Source: Thalassia testudinum (taxonomy: Eukaryota > Streptophyta > Magnoliopsida > Alismatales > Hydrocharitaceae). From it: DNA of 64,000 bases. This document shows, piece by piece, positions 10,061-20,231 of the stretch (positions are counted from its first letter, which is position 1; the number at the start of each line of letters is the position of its first letter). The notes under the pieces are model-generated. The model had not been told where the DNA came from. It saw nothing but the letters and a program-made list of their open reading frames with translations, and ran no database searches. Location: NCBI GenBank assembly GCA_037157565.1, contig JAZHRO010000024.1, positions 9,616,501 to 9,680,500 on the forward strand. The letters are read 5' to 3'. Both the position numbers and the translations under genes were made by a program.

Positions 10061-11621
10061 TGCTCCCTAATAAGAAAAGTTGCCATGGGCCTTAAATGCA
10101 CATGATTTGGAGAGTACCTAGACGTGCAATGGGAGAAGATTTAGTTTCCATCACCACATAGTTATTTTTTTAAGAGCAAGGCTCAAAAGATTCTTTTCAC
10201 GCATGGAGAAAGTTGTTGACAATGCCAACTCATACCATAGCCTTGAGAAACAAAAAAACTAAAATTAAAGGATGATTCAACTCGGCACTGATGATGAAAG
10301 AAAGCCTCTAAAATTAGCCATATATACAAGGCTTTATAATAACCTAGACCAAAGAAAGGACATAAGTGAAAAAAGGAAATTACCAGGTGGTGGAGCATCG
10401 AAGGGCTTATTATCATCTTTGGCACGATGATCGTGAGTCTTTTAGTTCTTTGAGATAAAAAGTTTGGCAACTTTGCTAGAAAGTTTTGTTTGATAGAGTA
10501 ACATTAAATAAGGAGGTTAGCAATCCAATCCTTGGAAGTACAGGAATTATATTTTCATGACTAATTACTTTTAAATAATTAATTTAATAAAGAGTGGCCG
10601 TCTTTGAACATTTTCCACACCTAATGAAACTCTATCACAACGTACTTTTCAAATAAGCTAGAGAATTGTGGCAATTAAACTACAATGAAAATGGTGTTTA
10701 AGATTATGAATTTTATTAATAGGAAAGAGATCCAATGGACATATATTTTGCAAACCGTACGAAACACAGTTTGATGATAGTAGAGGTGAAAACACAATCA
10801 ACTAAAAATGTGTTCAGTGGTTTTGGAATTGCTGCAACATAAATAGCAAATTGATGCCATAAGAAAACCTCTTGTTTGGATATTTTCTTGTATTAGCAGG
10901 ATATTAGTACAAGAGTGCCAAACAAAAAAAAGGAGGTTCTAATGTGCTATGCACAATCCTTATATTATTATTAAGAAAGTTTAAACTTATGAGATCAGGC
11001 TCATTCAGTAAATGAAAGCTTAACAAAAAAGATTGGAGTAAATTTATCTCAAATTGAAAAGGTCCCCCTACTCTAGATTTAAGAGCTTTCAATCAATTGT
11101 TCTTTGCATTTAAAGTGGCTGTGGCCTATCCTAATGTTGTGAGTTTATTAGTGGATAGAGTATAGAGATTTGGACATATGATTTTTACAGGAGGATGCCT
11201 CATAATTGAGTCTTCTCAGAGATAAAAAATTTTCTCCACTCCTGAGAATATTAACCATAGAATTTGTGACAATATTAGCATTCTTTTGTAATGCTTTGCA
11301 AACGGGTGAAGAATACTCTGATTAGAACCAGGACAAAAGGAAATGTTTGCCTTTAAAATAGCATCCCTTAATGATTATAGCCAAAAGGCAGGACTTGTTA
11401 TTGAATAGGTGAAGTAAAATCTTTGTGAGCATAGGCTTTTTCAAACGTAAGGAGGTCTATTATATCCCACCCATTGTTGTCTTTAGGATGGCAAAGGACT
11501 TTCCAATTAAGTGCTTCATAGTATTGAGAGTTGTACTCTTTAATTTTCTTGGGGATAGGATTAGAAGATTATGATGTCTGGATCCCTTGGCTTCACAATT
11601 AAATTGCTGATTGATTCTTGA
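10061..11621. other. Unassigned AT-rich region
   Basis: No convincing coding, RNA or repeat feature. ORFs here (for example minus 10183-10470) lack recognisable domains and look like chance. Confidence 0.55.
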
Positions 11622-11933
11622 GCATGGTTTGCTTACTAAGATAACTAAGAAAACCATGGGGTTATCCTTGTTTGATTTGTGCAATTACTCAACTTAGGTT
11701 GAAGGGACCTTACCCAGGATAAGCCATCCCAAGGATGGTGGAATGACTCATCCTTCAAGTTATCCCTCCCATCTCATACAACATAGAATAACCCATAAGG
11801 TTATCCCTCTTTATATCAAATAGTTATAGGTTAACTTAACAAGATAATCCTTCTACATTTCAAACATAAATGCATGATGAGCTAATCGTTAAAAAGCTAT
11901 CTCACAGAATTTATCTCTGTTATCAAACTAGGC
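11622..11933. mobile_element. MITE, GCCTAGTTT family, copy 1
   Basis: The left end (gcatggttt, 11622-11630) is a decayed inverse of the right end (aaactaggc, 11925-11933). The first roughly 120 bp align with 40821-40940, including a gggttatccttgttt-like block and a caattactcaacttaggttgaaggga-like block. It is non-coding and about 310 bp. Fragments of similar sequence occur near 57350-57415. Confidence 0.55.
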
Positions 11934-12052
11934 CTTGGGCTCCAAAAGTCATGATTTGGGTTATAAATCCAATTCTAGGGCATGCTTCAAGACCCATTTA
12001 TCTAAATCTTCTCTATCTATGCTAATTGCTCAAATTTAATAATAAACAATAG

Positions 12053-12203
12053 TTTTGTTTTGTTTTTTTTTGGGTGACCCAGATCCACTTTGTGGGCAAC
12101 TAGGGGGATTGTCGCACTTGCAACACCACTCTTGGATAAAACAGGGCTTGAACTTGGGTACCCACTACTATACTCAGCATTGGCACCAACTGAGCAAGCC
12201 CAG
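12053..12203 (-). mobile_element. tRNA-derived SINE
   Basis: The minus strand has an A-box-like TTGCTCAGTTGG (plus 12186-12197) and a perfect B-box GTTCAAGCC (plus 12145-12153). It ends in an A-rich AAAAAAAAACAAAACAAAA tail (plus 12053-12071). Pol III boxes about 35-45 bp apart, a body near 150 bp and an A-rich tail fit a plant SINE. No clear flanking duplication was found. Confidence 0.7.
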
Positions 12204-12471
12204 GCCTGGCAACAACTGAACTATCGGGAAGCATTAGTCCTCTTCATCCTTTAGGCATTCTTTCAACAATCAACATAACTTGAAAGCCCGACTACAAGAA
12301 TCTCACTTAACTTACCAGCATCTATTCCGCTGGAAAAGCTGCAATAAAGAATTCCTCAATAATCAAGCACATTAGAGCATCATTATATAGTTGCTCTGCA
12401 TGCACCACTCCCCTCCCTTTTCTTAAAAGGTGAGATGAGCCTTAGAGAGAAGATCATTTTGGACTCAATCT

Positions 12472-12586
12472 ATGCATACCATACATTACCTTTATTCTCT
12501 CCATTTATAACCCAGCTAGCTCTTAGGTATTGTTTAATAAGGCGATCTATACATATCATACATTGCCTTTATTCTCTCCATTTAAT
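12472..12586. repeat. Short direct repeat
   Basis: A block of about 36 bp (catacattgcctttattctc core) occurs at about 12472-12508 and 12550-12586. Smaller 'aaggcgatc' repeats follow to about 12616. The surrounding 12204-12990 is otherwise unassigned AT-rich DNA. Confidence 0.6.
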
Positions 12587-12989
12587 AAGGCGATCTATCC
12601 ATGTATAAGGCGATCCTTTATACATTACTCTTAGGGGGTGTTTAATAAGGGAAATAAGTCTATGGAATAATTACAAAAATAGGAATTGAATAAAATAAAA
12701 TGATAGGATACATGAGTTTTGACATTTGGTTATTTAGAAAAAAAAGTTAAACTTTCTTTTCAATAATAAAAAAGTTAAAACTTATTATATAAAAGAGGTG
12801 AAATAAATTTAGATCAGACTTACAAGTAAACAAACGTAGATTAAATCTTAATCCACCTATGAAATGTGACCTGACCAAAGTGAATTTGGAAATCTTTTTA
12901 CTTTCTAAGGTATGGTGCTCTTCATGCATAAGCTTGAAAAAATCACCATGCACTTATGATCTTGCTTCTTGTCTCTGTCTCTTATAGCT

Positions 12990-13519
12990 GACTGACGTGC
13001 TACGGATGTGTTTGCTTAAAAGGATCATTATAGTTTGCATTCGCAACGTCAGTTTTAAACGAAGAAACGGATGTGAATCCGAGTGTCGAACTAAGGGAGG
13101 CGTGAGAGTCGGATTTTTCTTGTCATTTAGTGTCACGGAAATGACAGGTTTTTGCTTGCGAGAAGACGCGGGAGAAAAGCGAGTGAGAGAAAGAGAGAGA
13201 GAGAGAGTAGGGTTAGAGTCTTTTAAATCATGTCAATCACTTAGATCAAGATGGAAAACAATATCAAAACTATATTTAACATGCAATTCAAGTTTTACAA
13301 ATACAACGATAGTTAAATGCTTAAACAAAAGAAAAGTAAAGCTAGAGTAAAGGGAGAGAAAGAGAGAGAGGGGAGATGGCGAGGCGGCCACGGCGGTGGA
13401 AGAAGGCTCCGTTGGCGGCTCGTCGACTCCGTTGACTACAAGAGATGCTAAGGGAGGCTAGGAGGGTGATACAATACTTGCTAAGTGAATTGAATGCTTT
13501 ACATGGGTGGTTGGGAGGG
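12990..13519 (-). mobile_element. Gypsy-type LTR remnant J, first segment
   Basis: The segment shares the (g)tcgaactaagggagg block followed by (GA)n with LTRs C and D, in the same orientation. A likely start is TGCTACGG at 12998. It is interrupted by A2 (TSD GTTTA), resumes at 30258-30544, is interrupted again by B3 (TSD CCGCG) and resumes at 38225-38690. The pieces together measure about 1.3 kb. The outer ends and their TSD could not be fixed. Confidence 0.6.
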
Positions 13520-13715
13520 GTTTATGTAAAGACCCATTCTGTCCTGAGCCCTTTAAAACGTCTGGACTGTCGGTCAAACGTCTAGACCCCTTTCCTGACG
13601 TCTGAAAATTGAAAAGTTGATACGTGACTTCACGTTTGAACGTGGGCTGCACGCAGACAGTACCACCCTTCTCTTTCTTCCCTCTTCTCTTCACCCCATC
13701 CGAACCCTAATGCAC

Positions 13716-13726
13716 CTCTATAAAAC
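13716..13726 (+). promoter_or_regulatory. TATA box of LTR A2
   Basis: CTCTATAAAAC lies about 190 bp from the LTR start, followed by a C/T-rich start region and a purine-rich leader. Equivalent elements sit near 168 (A5), 2785 (A1, minus), 32910 (A4) and 61475 (A6). Confidence 0.7.
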
Positions 13727-14065
13727 CATTCTCCCCCCTCTTCCTTTCTTCCCCACTTCACCATAGCCACCCTCCTTCCTCCCTCTCCACTGCAGCGAGA
13801 GGAGCGAGCGTGAGAGAGAGCGCGAGAGCGAGCGATGAGGAGGAGAGGCGGCATGAGGAGAGGAGGAAGAGCTTGAGCTCGCGAGCTTGTGGGAGCTCGC
13901 CGAAGGACGCACAGCTGGAGCGGCGCATGTGAGAGGAGGAATGCGTCGGGGGAGACGTCCCCGACACTTGCTGCAGCTGGAGCTGCAGGCGAGGAGGCGA
14001 GGCCGCAGCTGCACGCGGCGAGGGAGAGCAGCAGGTCGTTCTGATTCTGGGTTTTTCCTAGAATC

Positions 14066-14126
14066 AGACGTCTGGCGTGTCGACCAGATGACGGAGCGGA
14101 TGTCTGGTGACAACACTGGACGTCTG
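14066..14126. promoter_or_regulatory. 20-12-20 palindrome quartet (A2)
   Basis: Cores at 14068, 14088 (atga), 14100 (atgt) and 14120. A donor-like AAG|GTACGT follows with GT at 14146. Confidence 0.8.
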
Positions 14127-14280
14127 AAAGCAGTATTCCGCGAAGGTACGTTTCTTTTGCGGATACGGCCATGCAGGTCGCACCGCAACCTCAATCTTCA
14201 TGGCTAAAAGCGGTAGATTTTTCCTGTCACGTGCAGAGACAGCTTCGGGAAGGCGTGGGGCACGCCCTCCCACGCGATTC

Positions 14281-14392
14281 AGACATTTGGATACCTTACC
14301 AGATGATCGGAAGCACTCCCAGACGTCCGGAGGAGAGGTCAGACGTCTGGAGTTGGGTCCAGAAGGTCAAAAAGAGGTTCTGGACGTTTGAG
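14281..14392. promoter_or_regulatory. Six-site palindrome ladder (A2)
   Basis: Cores or decayed cores at 14283, 14303, 14323, 14343, 14363 and 14384: four 20-bp steps and one of 21. GAG|GTGAGT follows with GT at 14411. Confidence 0.8.
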
Positions 14393-15429
14393 GTCGACGC
14401 AGAACCTGAGGTGAGTTTTTGGTTACTTTTAAGACATATGGACCTTGTGTAAGACGTCTGATTTAGGTCTGGAGTTTTATTTTTGACCCGTTTAGAGTCC
14501 ATTTGAGGTCTATTTTTCTCAAACAAGATATCGGTGTTTTCCTCGTGAATAAAAATCTTCTACTTGTTAGAAGGTCTTTTATACTGTTCTAAATGCTCCA
14601 TTGTGGTATGTTCCTTGGTATAAGACTTCGATCGGTTGCAGGTTCGGGGCTTGCTGAGGTACGTGAGCCTGTCGTTCGAGCCCCCAATACTCCCGGGTCA
14701 TCTGGTAGAGTGGTCTTCTCCTAATTTAATTATAAAACCTGAATGCATATGTGAATTAGATAACTAGAAACCTAAGATGTGGCATGAATCCTAGGACGAG
14801 AAGTACTTGCACTGTTTGTATGCGTGTTTGAAATTGTAGTCTGAAATGAATGAATAGAAATGTGAACAACTGCCTGTTAATGAATAAGAGCTGCCTGTGA
14901 AATATGAAATGCCTGTGCTAGTTAGATAGTTACCTGACACACCTTGTTGTATGTGTTAAATGATGGAAATACGAGTTGCATGTGGATAATCTGAGAATGG
15001 AAATGTGAATGATGAAACTGTTGGTGCTAGAGCACCACGATCATTTGTTTTGATGATAACAAAACACGTGTCATTTAATATTTGCGCTTTGAGTCCTAGA
15101 TTTCAGGTCAATCGCAAATGGATACGTGATTAGACGGAGTTCGAGCTCGCATCCAGGACGGATTGGACGAGCTTGATGGAAAACAGAAGAGATTCGCGAG
15201 GAGCGATAGATTAAAGATGGAAGGAAATGAAGAATAGGATATATTTCCTTCTCTTGTACTTGTTGTATTTTTTCGTTTCTTTTGTTGCTCTTTATTTCCT
15301 TAGATAATTCATGTTAAAGAGCCTCAAAGTACCCTAACAGTAGTCCTAGGAACACCTGCACAACCCTAGGATACTTAGGTTTTCTGTAGAATACTTAAAA
15401 AACCAATATAGGGTTCAAACAGAGTTTCC

Positions 15430-15602
15430 AGATGTCTAATTCCCAAATCAGACGTCTGATAAAGTATTTTAAGACGTCTGACTGTTGTTTCAGACGTCTG
15501 ATAACTGTTAGGCTGGACATAGTTAGTTCTGTCTGATGAAATCAAACGTCCAGACCTTATACCAGACGTCTTAGGAGACGTTTGATGGATTTGCCAGACA
15601 TC
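15430..15602. promoter_or_regulatory. Palindrome quartets upstream of the B promoter
   Basis: Cores at 15432 (atgt), 15452, 15474 and 15494 (spacings 20-22-20), then 15546, 15566, 15578 and 15598 (acat) (20-12-20). The second set has exactly the spacing seen in family A. Confidence 0.85.
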
Positions 15603-16056
15603 CAATTAGTGGACCGTTGGCTCGCTTAGCAAACACTCAAGATTATGACGGTTAGAGCCTTATCAGACGTCCTTAGGCCTTTCCAGACGTCTGATAAATG
15701 ACCGTTTTGCCTCAGCTGACCCAAAATCTCTTCTCAGAGATTTTCTAGCCGTTGCAACGTTTGGAAAATCCATTCCTACAGTAAAAGTAGGTTTCCAGAC
15801 GTCCTATATGTCGTCTGATGGACTTGCACTAGAACCCTGTTTAGATCTGATTCAAGTCAGGAAGAGACCCGCCCAAAATTAGACGTCTGACCTTGAAATC
15901 AGACGTCTTAAAGTGAACTTCCAGACGTCTGATGATAGAATTAGACATCTGATAAGCCTGTCAGAACAATGATTGTTCCTGATTTCGGGCTGATTCTCTT
16001 GGGCTTTGTTCCCAACGGCTATAGAACCTTTCCTAAGCCTTCCAAAGCCTTCCTAA

Positions 16057-16072
16057 GGCCTCTATAAATAGA
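16057..16072 (+). promoter_or_regulatory. TATA box of LTR B (itself palindromic)
   Basis: CCTCTATAAATAGAGG is a TATA box embedded in a perfect inverted repeat (7+2+7). The same sequence is in the B1 3' LTR (about 19302-19317) and in B3 (minus strand, about 31226-31241 and 37146-37161). Confidence 0.8.
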
Positions 16073-16748
16073 GGGGAACCTTTGCAACATAGAGACACAC
16101 CTAGATACACTAAGAAACACCTAGAGACACCAAGATACCAAGAAATAATTTGTATTACACTTTCCACTCTCTTGTGTCCTAGCTATCTCTTGCTCTCCAA
16201 GCTCAAGCTCCATTCTCTTGAGAGCATCAAGCTGTTGCGTACCCGCTCTCCCGTTGTAGTTCACGAGAGCGAAGTTGCGCCGTCGCGTGGCTCACGCACC
16301 GCGTCATCAACTCGACGCACTCCTTGCAAAGGGTAGTTTCCTTATTCCTATAGAAGCTATGTTCATAATTACTTTGTTGGCTCTATAGGACTTGTTGTTT
16401 ATTTTATCTTTGTTATTTGGTTGGGTATTCGCTTTACGAATTCCCATCTCCTTCGTGAGACAAAATCCTTCTCGTGGAGAGAAGGGGTTGAGGTACGCTA
16501 CCCTCGTCTAAGTAGCGTGGTTGTATTGAGGTTGAATCACCCTCGTTTAAAGTGATTCGGTTTAGTGGATTTTGATCAACTTGGTTGATCGGAAAATCCT
16601 AACTCGAGAGGGTTAGGTGGTGGTTTTCACCCGGTTTGGGTTTCCACCTAAAAATACTTTGTGTACTTTGTGTGATTGTTATTTTGTGAAGATTGTTTAT
16701 TTTATTTCCGCAATTATTACGTCACCCCCTCCGAGTAGGGAGCTTTCA

Positions 16749-16762
16749 TTGGGTATCAGAGC
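16749..16762 (+). other. B1 primer binding site with one extra base
   Basis: TTGGGTATCAGAGC follows the 5' LTR. The usual initiator-Met tRNA site, seen in B3 and E, is TTGGTATCAGAGC, so this copy has one inserted G. Confidence 0.75.
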
Positions 16763-16802
16763 AGGTTCTTGCGAGATCGGAGTAACACCCGGCAAGAAGA
16801 TC

Positions 16803-17933
16803 ATGGAGGGAAGCTGTTCCACAAGTAGGATTTCCGAGGGCCAGTCTACGACTCGTCCACCGTTCTTCGACGGGAGCAACTACCCCTACTGGAAGCTGCG
16901 GATGAAGACTTGGCTTCAAGCCAATGACTTCACGATTTGGGACAGGTGCGAGACCCCGTTCGACATTCCAGAAAAATCCACCGCAGGATACTCGCAGCTG
17001 CAGATTCATGAGCTTTCCCTCAACGCAAAGGCAATGAATGCCTTGTATTGCGCATTGAGTCCGAAGGAATTTGAACGAATCCAAGAGTGCACCACCGCCC
17101 ACGAGATATGGAGGAGGTTGCAAGGCACTCATGAGGAGACGAGCTCGGAAGAAGATCTCGGGGAGAAGGAAACCACGTGCCTTGGTTTCATGGCAATCGG
17201 AGAAAGTAACAAGGACAGCGACGACAGCGATAATGAGGTAAACTCGGATTTACAAGATGCTTTTAATGAGTTGTATGAGCTTAGTAAATCACTAAAAATA
17301 GAAAATAAGAGCATGAAAAAGAATCTTAGTTTTCTTAAATCTGAAAATGATAGGTTAGAAATAAAACTTAAGGATCTAGAAGCTAGTCCTAAAAATGATA
17401 ATCTATTATTAGAAAATCATAACCTCGTCAATGAAAATAATAAATTGATTGAGGAAAATAATAGTCTAAAGTTAGAAATCTATGATTTAAAGACTAAGAT
17501 GAATACTATAGAAAATGAACTTGCATGTCTTAGGGAGAAATCAAATAAATTGATAAATAGGGTAGATAACATATATAGCCCTAAGGTTGAGAAAGGATCT
17601 CCGTCAAGGAGACCTGCTAACCGATCCGGATCCAAGCTCACTTGGATACCGAAGAAGGAATTAGAATCTTGTTTTGTAGGTCATAATAACTACAACACGA
17701 ATGACTGGACCTACAAGCTCAAGTCTGGTCAACTCGAGTTGGGAGAACCAAGGAGTAGACCAAGGAGGAGAACAAGAAGACCGACGAGACGGCGAACAAA
17801 TGACGGACCCGCCGCACGTCGACCACCAGATTGGAGACCGGCGCCAATGCCCGGGCCTCCAAGCTACGGATGGGAGCCCCATCCAATGTGGCATCCACCA
17901 CCACCATTTGGTCCATTTTATTGGCCATGGTAG
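16803..17933 (+). CDS. Truncated Sirevirus-like GAG with coiled coil and Arg/Pro-rich tail
   Basis: A 376-residue ORF. I chose the ATG at 16803, just after the PBS; the longer reading frame starts inside the LTR. Order by residue: a copia GAG (UBN2-type) start with FDGSNYPYWKLRM near 23-35 and AKAMNALYCALSP near 77-89; then, right after WRRLQGTHEE, a jump to an acidic region resembling the part of Sirevirus GAG that lies after the zinc knuckle (CLGFMAIGE). Next come a long coiled coil (about 140-250), a WIPKKELES block, an Arg-rich segment (about 310-335) and a Pro/Trp/Tyr-rich tail ending PFYWPW. The CCHC knuckle and the middle of GAG are missing. It is probably a particle protein fragment that co-assembles with a helper's GAG. 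B3 carries a broken homologue of the same layout. Confidence 0.8.
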   Translation: MEGSCSTSRISEGQSTTRPPFFDGSNYPYWKLRMKTWLQANDFTIWDRCETPFDIPEKSTAGYSQLQIHELSLNAKAMNALYCALSPKEFERIQECTTAHEIWRRLQGTHEETSSEEDLGEKETTCLGFMAIGESNKDSDDSDNEVNSDLQDAFNELYELSKSLKIENKSMKKNLSFLKSENDRLEIKLKDLEASPKNDNLLLENHNLVNENNKLIEENNSLKLEIYDLKTKMNTIENELACLREKSNKLINRVDNIYSPKVEKGSPSRRPANRSGSKLTWIPKKELESCFVGHNNYNTNDWTYKLKSGQLELGEPRSRPRRRTRRPTRRRTNDGPAARRPPDWRPAPMPGPPSYGWEPHPMWHPPPPFGPFYWPW

Positions 17934-17980
17934 GTGAGGTAAAATCCTTTACCCTGTCTTTTTATCATAAGCATTTAGAT

Positions 17981-18260
17981 AGGGGGAGTTAAAAAATTAT
18001 AAGCTAATTGTCAATTTTTAAGGGGGAGATATAAGGTAGCTAAATTTCCTTTAGAAAGGGGGAGAAAAATAATAGCTATCTTGTTGTTATAAAAAAGGGG
18101 AGAGGCATTACCTTTGTCAAAAGAAATTTATAGAAGAGCATGTTTTAAGGGGGAGTTATAGGAAATGTAAAATCAATTAAACCTTTTTGATAATGTCAAA
18201 AGGGGGGAGTATTTTCTGCATTATTATTTATGGTTTTGTCATCATCAAAAAGGGGGAGAT
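17981..18260 (+). other. Array of seven polypurine tracts before the B1 3' LTR
   Basis: AGGGGGAG-type runs occur near 17981, 18021, 18055, 18097, 18147, 18199 and 18250; the last abuts the 3' LTR. B3 has the same number in the same order (minus strand, 32300-32580). Multiplied polypurine tracts are a known Sirevirus trait. Confidence 0.88.
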
Positions 18261-20011
18261 TGTTGGTGCTAGAGCACCACGATCATTTGTTTTGATGATA
18301 ACAAAACACGTGTCATTTAATATTTGCGTTTTGAGTCCTAGATTTCAGGTCAATCGCAAATGGATACGTGATTAGACGGAGTTCGAGCTCGCATCCAGGA
18401 CGGATTGGACGAGCTTGATGGAAAACAGAAGAGATTCGCGAGGAGCGATAGATTAAAGATGGAAGGAAATGAAGAATAGGATAGATTTCCTTCTCTTGTA
18501 CTTGTTGTATTTTTTCGTTTCTTTTGTTGCTCTTTATTTCCTTAGATAATTCATGTTAAAGAGCCTCAAAGTACCCTAACAGTAGTCTTAGGAATACCTG
18601 CACAACCCTAGGATACTTAGGTTTTATGTAGAATACTTAGAAAACCAATACAGGGTTCAAACAGAGTTTCTAGACGTCTAATTCCCAAATCAGACGTCTG
18701 ATAAAGTATTTTAAGACGTCTGACTGTTGTTTCAGACGTCTGATAACTGTTAGGCTGGACATAGCTAGTTCTGTCTGATGAAATCAGACATCCAGACCTT
18801 ATACCAGACGTCTTAGGAGACGTCTGATGGATTTGCCAGACATCCAATTAGTGGACCGTTGGCTTGCTTAGCAAACACTCAAGATTATGACGGTTAGAGC
18901 CTTATCAGATGTCCTTAGGCCTTTCCAGACGTCTGATAAATGACCGTTTTACCTCAGCTGACCCAAAATCTCTTCTCAGAGATTTTCTAGCCGTTGCAAC
19001 GTTTGGAAAATCCATTCCCACAGTAAAAGTAGGTTTCCAGACATCCTATATGTCGTCTGATGGACTTGCGCTAGAACCCTGTTTAGATCTGATTCAAGTC
19101 AGGAAGAGACCCGCCCAAAATCAGACTTCTGACCTTGAAATCAGACGTCTTAAAGTGAACTTCCAGACGTCTGATGATAGAATTAGACGTCTGATAAGCC
19201 TGTCAGAACAATGATTGTTCCTGATTTTGGGCTGATTCTCTTGGGCTTTGTTCCCAACGGCTATAGAACCTTTCCTAAGCCTTCCAAAGCCTTCCTAAGG
19301 CCTCTATAAATAGAGGGGAACCTTTGCAACATAGAGACACACCTAGATACACTAAGAAACACCTAGAGACACCAAGATACACAAGAAATAATTTGTATTA
19401 CACTTTCCACTCTCTTGTGTCCTAGCTATCTCTTGCTCTCCAAGCTCAAGCTCCATTCTCTTGAGAGCATCAAGCTGTTGCGCACCCGCTCTCCCACCGT
19501 AGTTCACGAGAGCGAAGTTGCGCCGTCGCGTGGCTCACGCACCGCGTCATCAACTCAACACACTCCTTGCAAAGGGGAGTTTCCTTATTCCTATAGAAGC
19601 TAGGTTCATAATTACTTTGTTGGCTCTATAAGACTTGTTGTTTATTTTATCTTTGTTATTTGGTTGGTTATTCGCTTTGCGAATACCCAACCAAATAACA
19701 GAATTCCCGTCTCCTTCGTGAGACAAAATCCTTCTCGTGGAGAGAAGGGGTTGAGGTACGCTACCCTCGTCTAAGTAGTGTGGTTGTATTGAGGTTGAAT
19801 CACCCTCGTTTAAAGTGATTCGGTTTAGTGGATTTTGATCAACTTGGTTGATCGGAAAATCCTAACTCGAGAGGGTTAGGTGGTGGTTTTCACCCTGTTT
19901 AGGTTTCCACCTAAAAATACTTTGTGTACTTTGTGTGATTGTTATTTTGTGAAGATTGTTTATTTTATTTCCGCAATTATTACGTCACCCCCTCCAAGTA
20001 GGGAACTTTCA
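18261..20011 (+). repeat. B1 3' LTR, with a fold-back duplication
   Basis: Matches the 5' LTR along its length. An extra stretch creates an inverted repeat at 19655-19699 (arms 19655-19675 and 19679-19699, 20 of 21 pairing, 3-base loop) that is absent from the 5' LTR. Confidence 0.92.
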
Positions 20012-20016
20012 GAAAC

Positions 20017-20231
20017 CTGGTATGGAATGGCATGAGAAATACGAGCATGAACCCTATGGGGAATTAGGAGTAGAGCTCCTGTGAATAAATGGAATGGATC
20101 TGGAAATATGAGTGGGAAGTGTGCTGGCCCTTGAGTATGTAGTACCAAGGAGAGCGACTATCCCTTGTTTAGTGTAGAGCATAGCTAGCCGCTCTTGGGT
20201 TGGGACCCAGGGTTAGGATTGACTACTCTAC
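20017..20231 (+). mobile_element. LTR A2, middle segment
   Basis: The A2 sequence between B1 and B2. It aligns with 34150-34330 of A4 (gaaccctatggggaattagg and following). Confidence 0.85.

Larger units (their letters stand above)
15019..16748 (+). repeat. B1 5' LTR
   Basis: TGTTGGTGC...AGCTTTCA. Quartets of palindromes lie at 15432-15494 (20-22-20), 15546-15598 (20-12-20) and 15883-15945 (20-22-20), plus pairs at 15667/15687 and 15799/15811, all upstream of the TATA box. The transcribed part contains ACACCTAGA-like tandem units (about 16090-16140) and a leader with chance ORFs. Confidence 0.92.
15019..20011 (+). mobile_element. B1, gag-only Sirevirus-like copia element with both LTRs
   Basis: A complete 4,993-bp element with TSD GAAAC (15014-15018 and 20012-20016). 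Order: 5' LTR (15019-16748), PBS, one gag-like ORF (16803-17933), seven polypurine tracts, 3' LTR (18261-20011). The internal region is only about 1.5 kb and has no protease, integrase, RT or RNase H, so the element is non-autonomous. Sirevirus affinity rests on the gag start, the post-zinc-finger coiled-coil region, the multiplied polypurine tracts and the palindrome-rich LTR. The LTRs differ at roughly 2% over the first 400 bp compared by eye. Confidence 0.9.

Noticed and set aside
12145..12197. tRNA gene
   Set aside because: The A and B boxes are present, but no cloverleaf with an acceptor stem can be drawn and an A-rich tail follows; it fits a SINE.
16082..16336. 84-residue ORF repeated in the B LTRs
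   Set aside because: It covers the ACACCTAGA-type tandem units and the LTR leader. The frame changes between copies (for example at 19321-19603).
16617..16802. N-terminal extension of the B1 gag ORF
   Set aside because: These codons are inside the LTR and PBS. The ATG at 16803 matches the start in B3.
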